From: Streptomyces sp. RKAG293
GTDB taxonomy: Bacteria > Actinomycetota > Actinomycetes > Streptomycetales > Streptomycetaceae
Assembly: GCF_023701745.1 (NCBI RefSeq)
Contig: NZ_JAJOZB010000001.1
Span: forward strand, 6,051,501-6,115,500
Length of the DNA: 64,000 bases
Direction of reading: 5' to 3'
A program made the position numbers and the translations under genes. This document shows positions 56,558 through 64,000 of this stretch, one piece after another (positions within the stretch are counted from its first letter, which is position 1; each line of letters starts with the position of its first letter). Below the pieces are notes generated by a model, which made no database searches, had not been told where the DNA came from, and worked only from the letters and a program-made list of their open reading frames with translations.

Positions 56558-57484
56558 ATGGGAGCCCAGCTCAGGGTCTACAAGCGTCGCATCAAGTCGG
56601 TAACCGCGACCAAGAAGATCACCAAGGCGATGGAGATGATCGCCGCCTCGCGCATCGTCAAGGCGCAGCGTCAGGTGGCGGCATCGGGTCCGTACGCGAC
56701 CGAGCTCACCCGCGCGGTGACCGCGGTCGCCACGGGCTCCAACACCAAGCACGCCCTGACCACCGAGGTCGAGTCGCCCACCCGGGTCGCGGTTCTGCTC
56801 ATCACGAGCGACCGCGGCCTGGCCGGCGGGTACTCGTCCAACGCGATCAAGGCTGCGGACCGGCTCGCCGAGCGGCTTCGCTCGGAGGGCAAGGAGGTCG
56901 ACTCGTACCTCGTCGGCCGTAAGGCCGTCGCGTACTACAACTTCCGTGAGCGGAAGGTCGTGGAGTCCTGGACGGGCTTCACCGACCAGCCGTCCTACGG
57001 GGACGCCAAGGCGATCGCCGCACCGCTGATCGCGGCGGTGCAGCAGGACACGGCCGAGGGCGGTGTGGACGAGATCCACATCGTGTTCACCGAGTTCGTC
57101 TCGATGATGCTGCAGTCGCCGGTGGACAACCGGCTGCTGCCGCTCAGCCTCGACGCGGAGGCGCTGGAGGCGCAGGAGGAGTCGCACGGCAAGGGAGAGA
57201 TCCTGCCGCTGTACGACTTCGAGCCGTCGGCTGAGGGCGTCCTCGACGCCCTGCTGCCGCGGTACGTCGAGAGCCGTATCTACAACGCGCTTCTGCAGGC
57301 CGCCGCTTCCGAGCACGCTGCCCGTCGTCGTGCGATGAAGTCGGCGACCGACAACGCCGGAGACCTCGTCAAGAAGCTCTCCCGGCTTGCCAACGCGGCC
57401 CGCCAGGCCGAAATCACCCAGGAAATCAGCGAGATCGTCGGTGGCGCGAGCGCCCTCGCCGACGCTAGCGCGGGGAGTGACTAA
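56558..57484 (+). CDS. atpG: F1Fo ATP synthase subunit gamma
   Basis: 308 residues, ATG 2 bp after atpA. Central rotor shaft: N-terminal RVYKRRIKSVTATKKITKAMEMIAASRI and C-terminal RRRAMKSATDNAGDLVKKLSRLANAARQAEITQEI form the coiled coil. LLITSDRGLAGGYSSN lies in the globular part. Confidence 0.97.
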   Translation: MGAQLRVYKRRIKSVTATKKITKAMEMIAASRIVKAQRQVAASGPYATELTRAVTAVATGSNTKHALTTEVESPTRVAVLLITSDRGLAGGYSSNAIKAADRLAERLRSEGKEVDSYLVGRKAVAYYNFRERKVVESWTGFTDQPSYGDAKAIAAPLIAAVQQDTAEGGVDEIHIVFTEFVSMMLQSPVDNRLLPLSLDAEALEAQEESHGKGEILPLYDFEPSAEGVLDALLPRYVESRIYNALLQAAASEHAARRRAMKSATDNAGDLVKKLSRLANAARQAEITQEISEIVGGASALADASAGSD

Positions 57485-57489
57485 CCACT

Positions 57490-58932
<1,443 letters not shown>

Positions 58933-59096
58933 GTCCGGCGGCACGACGCGCGGGGGGTGGACGGTGCGTACGACAGCACCTTTCACCCCCTGCGCACCCG
59001 CGGGAGCGGGTCCCTGGCGGTAACGCCGGGGAAACCTCCACTATTCTTTGACCCAACACCCGCCGGAAGCGGTGGGTGCCGAACCGAGGAGCCGTC

Positions 59097-59471
59097 TTGG
59101 CTGAGCTGCACGTCGAGCTGGTCGCAGCGGACCGCAGTGTCTGGTCCGGCGAAGCCACCATGGTCATCGCGCGCACGCCGTCCGGTGACATCGGCGTCAT
59201 GCCGGGACACCAGCCGCTGCTGGGTGTGCTGCTGTCCGGTCCCGTGACGATCCGTACGAGCGACGGTGGGACCGTGGTCGCCGCCGTACACGGTGGATTC
59301 CTCTCCTTCGCCGACAACAAGCTCTCGGTGCTCGCCGAGATCGCGGAGCTCGCCGACGAGATCGACGTCGCGCGTGCCGAGCGGGCTCTGGAGCGTTCCA
59401 AGGCCGACACCGACGCAGCCGCCGAAAGGCGTGCCGAGGTCCGGCTGGCCGCCGTTTCGAGCGGTCACTGA
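59097..59471 (+). CDS. atpC: F1Fo ATP synthase subunit epsilon
   Basis: 124 residues from TTG 59097, 5 nt after GAGGAG. Beta-sandwich with GDIGVMPGHQPLLGVL and a short helical C-terminus (ERALERSKADTDAAAERRAEVRLA). It lies 164 bp after atpD, an unusually wide gap within the operon. Confidence 0.94.
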   Translation: MAELHVELVAADRSVWSGEATMVIARTPSGDIGVMPGHQPLLGVLLSGPVTIRTSDGGTVVAAVHGGFLSFADNKLSVLAEIAELADEIDVARAERALERSKADTDAAAERRAEVRLAAVSSGH

Positions 59472-59568
59472 GCGGATATACCTGGATGCCGCGGACAGCC
59501 CATGGGGCGGTCCGCGGCTCCGGCACAGTAAGGGCGGTAGCCATTCCTAGGCGAGGAGGTCGGTGGGC

Positions 59569-60021
59569 GTGATCCTCGCTTTTCAGGTGTGTGGCGGGAT
59601 TGTGGCGGCGGCGCTGCTGGGACTGTTCGTCTTCGGGCTCCGCCGGCGGCTGATCCAGCGCCCCGGCGGCACCTTCGACTGCAGTCTGCGACCGGCCCCG
59701 GCCGACGGGGAAGAGGTCGAGTCCACCGGCAAGGGCTGGGTCTACGGTGTGGCCCGCTACAGCGGTGACCGGATCGAGTGGTTCCGGGTCTTCTCGTACT
59801 CGCCGCGGCCGCGGCGCGTGCTGGACCGTCCCGCGATCGAGGTGCTCAGCCGCCGGCCCCCGCAGGGCCAGGAGGAGCTGGCACTGCTCTCCGACGCCAC
59901 CGTGCTGCTGTGCGCGCACCGCGGCACCCGGCTGGAGCTGGCGATGAGCGAGGACGCCCTGACGGGCTTCCTGGCCTGGCTGGAAGCCGCACCGCCTGGC
60001 CAGAGAGTGAATGTGGCGTAA
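59569..60021 (+). CDS. DUF2550 family membrane-anchored protein
   Basis: 150 residues from GTG 59569 (GAGGAGG 9 nt upstream); GTG 59563 is only 3 nt away from that site. One N-terminal span (about 4-22, ILAFQVCGGIVAAALLGLFVFGL), then a soluble domain with RRRLIQRPGGTFDCSLR, GWVYGVARYSGDRIEWFRVFS and a closing SEDALTGFLAWLEAAPPGQRVNVA. Conserved next to atpC across actinobacteria, function unknown. Confidence 0.9.
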   Translation: MILAFQVCGGIVAAALLGLFVFGLRRRLIQRPGGTFDCSLRPAPADGEEVESTGKGWVYGVARYSGDRIEWFRVFSYSPRPRRVLDRPAIEVLSRRPPQGQEELALLSDATVLLCAHRGTRLELAMSEDALTGFLAWLEAAPPGQRVNVA

Positions 60022-60037
60022 GCCCCTGTCCTACGTG

Positions 60038-60077
60038 AGAAGCCCTCGACCGCCGTGCACGGCAGTCGAGGGCTTCT
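60038..60077. terminator. Bidirectional terminator between DUF2550 gene and chiC
   Basis: A perfect 13-bp stem AGAAGCCCTCGAC with a palindromic GCCGTGCACGGC loop. Beyond it, a 16-bp palindrome GTCCCCGGCCGGGGAC (60082-60097) and a second CCCCGGCCGGGG (60116-60127) precede the chiC stop and may serve the leftward transcript. Confidence 0.85.
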
Positions 60078-60132
60078 GGCTGTCCCCGGCCGGGGACGAC
60101 GGGCGGCGTGTCGGGCCCCGGCCGGGGGGCTT

Positions 60133-62157
60133 CTACTTGAGCCCGCTGTCCACGGACGTCATGAGGGTTCCGGTGTCACCGGACATCTCCCAGATCATCG
60201 CGCCGAGCAGGTTCTTGGACTTGATCCAGGCGCTCTTCTTGCCGATCGACCAGGTGTCGTCGAAACTCCACCACTGGCCGTTGGCGCCGGTGTAGCCGTA
60301 CGTCGCCACGGACTGCTCGTCGTGGTAGACGGTGAGGCCGCCGACCGAGGCGATCAGGTTGCTGTAGCCGCGGGTGCCGGACTCCTCGGGGAACTGGCCG
60401 GGCGCGGCCCCGTTGGCCGCCTGCCATTCACCGTGCGCGCCACCGTCGGTGACCTGCTGCCAGCCGCGCCCGTAGAAGGCGAGGCCGATGGTGAGCTGGC
60501 GGGGGCTGACGCCGGCGCCGAGGTATTTGTTGACGGCGCCCTCGACGCTGAAGTGGGTGGTGTACGGGTCCTGGGTGTCGGGATAGAGGTTGGCCTGGTG
60601 GCCGGTGCGGAGCGGTTCCCAGCTGTTGTCGCTGCCGGAGCCGTGGAAGTCGTACCCCTGGACGTTGGCGAAGTCCATCGACTTGAAGATGCCGTTGGCG
60701 CTGATGTCCCAGCCGAGGTCGACCTTGGCCGGGTCGGCCGGGGTGAACGCGGTGAGCAGGTACTTCTTCCCGGTGGTCGTGGTGAGCGCGTTCATCTGGG
60801 TGCGGAACTCGGCCAGCAGCGCGGTGAGGTTGGCCTTGTCCGCGGTGGAGTAGTGGTTGCCGGGGTGCCCGTCGGGCGAGCCGGGCCACTCCCAGTCGAT
60901 GTCGACGCCGTCGAAGACACCGGCCGCGGAGCCGGGGCCGCCGCGTCCGTTGCTGACGGGCAGGTTGCCCTTGAGGTACATGTCGATGCAGGACTGCACG
61001 AACTTCTGCCGGGAGGCCGCGGTCTTTGCGGCGTCCGAGAAGTACTTGCTGTAGGTCCAGCCGCCGATCGAGATGTTGACCTTGAGGTTCGGGTACTTGG
61101 CCTTGAGCTGCTTGATCTGGTTGAAGTTGCCGGCCAGCGGCTGGTCCCAGGTGTCGGTGCTGCCGTTGACGGACTCGCCGGCGCTGAAGCCCTTCTCGTA
61201 GTCCGCCCAGGAGTCACCGGCGCCGTCCCCCTGGTTGGGGTCCTCCGGGTTGCTGGTGGTGGCCTTGGTGACGCCGTTCATGCAGGTCAGGTTGGCCGGG
61301 TCGATGTTGGAGAAGGCGTAGTTGATGTGCGTGAGCTTCGCCGCCGCGCCCGTGCTGACCAGGGACTTCACGGTGTAGCCGCGGCCGTAGATGCCCCACT
61401 GCACGAAGTAGCCGACCTTGGCGTACGTGCCGCCCGGGTCGCCGCCGCCTCCGCCGGTGGTGTGCACGATGGCCGCGTTGCTCGCCGGGCCGGTCTGGTC
61501 GATGGTGTCGCGGGCCTTGACGGTGTAGACGTAGTCGGTGCCCGCGGTCAGACCGGTGTTGGTGTAGGTGAGGCCGGTGACGGTCGCCACGGTGTTGCCG
61601 TCGCGGATGACGTCGTAGTTCTTGACGCCCTTGTCGTCGGTCGCCGCCGTCCAGGAGAGGGTGGCGGAGGTGTTGGTGATGCCGCTGGCCGTGGGGGCGC
61701 CGGGGGCGGATGGCGGGTTGTCGCCCGGTGGCACCGTACCGCCGTCACAGGAACCGCCGTTGACCTTGCAGCCGCTCGGGCTGCCGGAGCCCGCGCCGTT
61801 GAAGCCGAAGCTGGCGCTGGCGCCGGGGGCGAGGGTGCCGTTCCAGCCCACGTTCTTGGCGGTCCAGTGGTTGGCGGTGTGGGTGACGGTCGCGTCCCAG
61901 AAGGAGGTGACCGAGGTGCCGGTGGGGTAGTCCCATTCGACGGTCCAGGAGGTGATCGTCGTCGTACCGGTGTTCTTGATGGTCCAGCCGGCACCGAACC
62001 CGGTGCCCCAGTCGGACGATTTGGCGTAGGTCGCGGTGGCGGACGCGGCCGCGCTCGCCTGGGTGGCCAGACCGACGATCGCGGCCAGCGGGAGCAGCAG
62101 CGCGGTGGCGACCGCGGCTGATCTGCGCCGGAAGAGCTGTGCGGTTCCTGTTCTCAA
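60133..62157 (-). CDS. chiC: Secreted GH18 chitinase with CBM2 and FnIII domains
   Basis: 674 residues from TTG 62157, with GAGGAG 6 nt upstream. A signal peptide (RRR, then a hydrophobic core, AxA near residue 37) leads to a CBM2 chitin/cellulose-binding domain (about 38-140, Cys pair), a FnIII linker domain (about 150-240) and a GH18 barrel (about 255-674) with the catalytic DGVDIDWEWPG (acid Glu), NISIGGWTYS, and FANVQGYDFHG. It hydrolyses chitin outside the cell. Gene order chiS-chiR-chiC on this strand matches the S. coelicolor locus of that name. Confidence 0.94.
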   Translation of the reverse strand: MRTGTAQLFRRRSAAVATALLLPLAAIVGLATQASAAASATATYAKSSDWGTGFGAGWTIKNTGTTTITSWTVEWDYPTGTSVTSFWDATVTHTANHWTAKNVGWNGTLAPGASASFGFNGAGSGSPSGCKVNGGSCDGGTVPPGDNPPSAPGAPTASGITNTSATLSWTAATDDKGVKNYDVIRDGNTVATVTGLTYTNTGLTAGTDYVYTVKARDTIDQTGPASNAAIVHTTGGGGGDPGGTYAKVGYFVQWGIYGRGYTVKSLVSTGAAAKLTHINYAFSNIDPANLTCMNGVTKATTSNPEDPNQGDGAGDSWADYEKGFSAGESVNGSTDTWDQPLAGNFNQIKQLKAKYPNLKVNISIGGWTYSKYFSDAAKTAASRQKFVQSCIDMYLKGNLPVSNGRGGPGSAAGVFDGVDIDWEWPGSPDGHPGNHYSTADKANLTALLAEFRTQMNALTTTTGKKYLLTAFTPADPAKVDLGWDISANGIFKSMDFANVQGYDFHGSGSDNSWEPLRTGHQANLYPDTQDPYTTHFSVEGAVNKYLGAGVSPRQLTIGLAFYGRGWQQVTDGGAHGEWQAANGAAPGQFPEESGTRGYSNLIASVGGLTVYHDEQSVATYGYTGANGQWWSFDDTWSIGKKSAWIKSKNLLGAMIWEMSGDTGTLMTSVDSGLK

Positions 62158-62282
62158 GGGTGCTCCTCGAGGTTGGGGGGAAGGGGGGAACCTGCGCCGC
62201 CCGGAGAGCACGCCCGACAGTCATTCCGACGGTGGATCATCGCGTGATTGTCATGGTCCGCTCACCATCTGTTGTGTGGGTG

Positions 62283-62324
62283 AGCGTAGAAAGGTCTGGA
62301 CCATAGGTCAAGAGGTCTGGACCA
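62283..62324 (-). promoter_or_regulatory. chiC promoter with paired 12-bp direct repeats
   Basis: On the minus strand TTGACC (62311-62306), a 17-nt spacer and TACGCT (62288-62283) form the promoter. TGGTCCAGACCT, the direct repeat of Streptomyces chitinase promoters, occurs at 62313-62324 and 62292-62303 (21 bp apart), one flanking and one inside the spacer. The repeat also fits the DasR operator pattern. The upstream copy lies in the last codons of chiR. Confidence 0.85.
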
Positions 62325-62958
62325 TACCCAACTCCTGTGCCAGTACCGCCGCTTGGACCCGGCTGCGCATCTCCAGCTTCCCCAGGATCCGGCTGACGTG
62401 CGTCTTCGTCGTCGCCTCAGCCATCTCCAGCCGCACCGCGATCTCGGCGTTCGACTGCCCGCTGCCGAGACACGCCAGCACCTCGCGCTCGCGCGGGGTC
62501 AGTACGTCCAGAACGGCGGGGTCGGCGGACCGCTTCACCGGCTGCCCGGCGAACGCTTCGATGAGCCGCCGGGTGACCGCCGGGGCGATCATCCCGTCGC
62601 CGCGCGCCACCAGCCGCACCCCCTCCAGCAGCCGCTCCGCGTCGGTGTCCTTGAGCAGGAAGCCGGCGGCGCCCGCGCGCAGCGCTCCGAAGACGTACTC
62701 GTCCAGGTCGAAGGTGGTCAGCACCAGGACGTCCGCGAGCTGCTCGGCGACCACCCGCCGGGTCGCCTCGACACCGTCGAGACGTGGCATCTGGATGTCC
62801 ATCAGCACCACGTCAGGCCGCAGTTCGCGGGCCAGCAGCACCGCTTCCTCGCCGTCGGCCGCCTCGCCGACCACCTCGATGTCGGGGGCGGAGCGCAGGA
62901 TCATCACCAGCCCGGCGCGCACGGCACTCTGGTCCTCGGCCACCACCACACGGATCAT
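62308..62958 (-). CDS. chiR: NarL/FixJ-type response regulator ChiR
   Basis: 216 residues; ATG 62958 overlaps the kinase stop as ATGA. Receiver domain with phospho-Asp54 in VLMDIQMPRLDG, Thr/Lys switch residues (LTTFD, LKDTD) and a LuxR-type HTH (about 148-210, LTPREREVLACLGSGQSNAEIA). It should activate chiC in response to chitin via ChiS. Its final codons (GMVQTS and stop) coincide with the upstream chiC promoter repeat. Confidence 0.93.
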   Translation of the reverse strand: MIRVVVAEDQSAVRAGLVMILRSAPDIEVVGEAADGEEAVLLARELRPDVVLMDIQMPRLDGVEATRRVVAEQLADVLVLTTFDLDEYVFGALRAGAAGFLLKDTDAERLLEGVRLVARGDGMIAPAVTRRLIEAFAGQPVKRSADPAVLDVLTPREREVLACLGSGQSNAEIAVRLEMAEATTKTHVSRILGKLEMRSRVQAAVLAQELGMVQTS

Positions 62959-64000
62959 CCGGCTCTTCCCCCGCAGTCGACGGGCAGTACCGCCCGCACC
63001 CGCCACACCTTGCCGTCACCGTCAGCGGCCTGCTCCAGGCCCGCCTCGAAGGAGCCGCCGAGCAGCTCCGCCCGCTCCCGCATACCGATCAGCCCCGAAC
63101 CGGACCCGGGCGCGCGCGGACCGTCCCGGTCGCCGAACGGGCTGCTGACGGTGCCGGTGAGGGCCTGTTCGTCCTGCTCCAGCACGACCAGGACCTCGCC
63201 GGGCGCCGCGTGCTTGAGCGCGTTGGTCAGCGACTCCTGCACGATCCGGTACGCCGCCAGCTCGACGGGAGTCGACAGCGGGGGAGCGTCGTGCGGGCGG
63301 TCGTCCCGCAGCGCGAACGTCTGGCCGCTCTCGGCGCCGCCGGCGCGGGCGTGCCCCAGCAGCGCGTCCAGCGCCTTCAGCGTGGGCGCGGCGGCCGGCG
63401 CCGCGTCCCCCTCGGTGTCCCGGAGCAGCCCGATCAGCCGGCGCATCTCGGACAGCCCCTGGACGCTGTTCTCCCGGATCACCCCGAGCGCGTCACGGGC
63501 CGGGCCCTCGCGCTTGTCGATCGACAGCGCGGCCGTGGAGTGGATGGCGATCGCGGAGAGGTGGTTGGCGACCATGTCGTGCAGCTCCCGCGCCATCCGG
63601 GCGCGCTCCGCCGTCACCGCCTGCTGCCGGTCCAGCTCGGCCAGCAGCGTCGTCTGCTCGGCCTGCAGCGTCGCCGCGTCCGCGGTGTCGCGGTGCTGCC
63701 GGACGATGATCCCGCTCCAGGCCGGGGCCACCGAGATCAGTGCGCAGATCAGGCCGCCGGACAGCGCCTGCGCGTTGCGCTGGGTCAGCGCCAGGGTGAT
63801 GGTGATCGCCGTCGTCATGACGATGCTCACGGCGGGCACCGACCGGGTCATCCGCTTCGGGCCGTACAGCACGGCCGCGTAGACGATGTCGGTGAACATC
63901 AGCACCGTGACCAGCAGGGACCCCAGGATCATGTCGGCGGTCAGGGCCACCACACCGGTGATGATCGCCACGGCCGGCGCGGTACGGCGCAGCAGCTCGC
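62955..64000 (-). CDS. chiS: Sensor histidine kinase ChiS, N-terminus outside window
   Basis: The frame is open to the right edge; about 348 residues are present, and the true start lies beyond (a GTG at 63971 is internal, the frame upstream still reading LLRRTAPAVA). Two or three membrane spans remain, then the HisKA_3 helix with phospho-His in ERARMARELHDMVANHLSAIAIH, NarL-type HATPase with VQESLTNALKHAAPGEV and GSGLIGMRERAELLGG. Partner of ChiR. Confidence 0.92.
   Translation of the reverse strand, partial: ELLRRTAPAVAIITGVVALTADMILGSLLVTVLMFTDIVYAAVLYGPKRMTRSVPAVSIVMTTAITITLALTQRNAQALSGGLICALISVAPAWSGIIVRQHRDTADAATLQAEQTTLLAELDRQQAVTAERARMARELHDMVANHLSAIAIHSTAALSIDKREGPARDALGVIRENSVQGLSEMRRLIGLLRDTEGDAAPAAAPTLKALDALLGHARAGGAESGQTFALRDDRPHDAPPLSTPVELAAYRIVQESLTNALKHAAPGEVLVVLEQDEQALTGTVSSPFGDRDGPRAPGSGSGLIGMRERAELLGGSFEAGLEQAADGDGKVWRVRAVLPVDCGGRAG

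Overview
The window comes from a Streptomyces chromosome. DNA is about 70% GC with strong third-codon bias. The right half carries a gene order I know from S. coelicolor: tRNA-Arg, response regulator, nrtL, lysA, hom, thrC, thrB, rho, LCP protein, rpmE, prfA, prmC, sua5, tyrosine phosphatase, glyA, wecA-type transferase, atpIBEFHAGDC, DUF2550 protein, chiC, chiR, chiS. GTG and TTG starts are frequent.

Region 1 (1-359) is the 3' end of a VOC/glyoxalase gene, closed by a strong two-way terminator. Region 2 (426-21071) is a compact modular polyketide locus. Five overlapping or nearly abutting leftward genes encode a VinK-like free acyltransferase, two free adenylating ligases, a fold-III PLP decarboxylase and a 3.6k-residue PKS. 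The PKS reads ACP-(KS-AT-DH-KR-ACP)x2. A sixth leftward gene encodes a condensation protein of the form C - broken A - PCP. Read divergently are an acyl-CoA carboxylase beta subunit, with the residue pattern of acetyl-CoA users, and an epsilon subunit. The ligase/decarboxylase/acyltransferase set resembles the beta-amino-acid starter machinery of macrolactam clusters (vicenistatin, fluvirucin), but here it feeds only two malonyl-specific diene-forming modules. I infer a short amino-dienoyl product joined to something by the C domain. No thioesterase, regulator, exporter or methyltransferase of this pathway is visible.

Region 3 (21279-30181) is a small membrane-protein gene divergent from one operon holding a complete activated-methyl cycle: metK, PfkB-type (adenosine) kinase, metH, metF, ahcY. 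No methyltransferase is in the window. Region 4 (30270-33511) holds an AftB-like GT-C membrane protein, a DUF4231 protein, a transposase scrap, a small membrane protein and a tyrosine-integrase scrap. These scraps lie on the 3' side of tRNA-Arg(CCG), so regions 2-4 look like an old island at that tRNA.

Region 5 (33673-64000) is the conserved core: lysine and threonine synthesis, transcription termination, translation factors, cell-envelope enzymes, the F1Fo ATP synthase operon, then the chitinase chiC with its chiR/chiS two-component genes (chiS runs off the right edge). Regulatory sequences visible here include paired 12-bp repeats over the chiC promoter, a Rex- or Crp-like palindrome before atpI, a SigR-like promoter before rho, a repeat-rich leader before thrB, and several intrinsic terminators.
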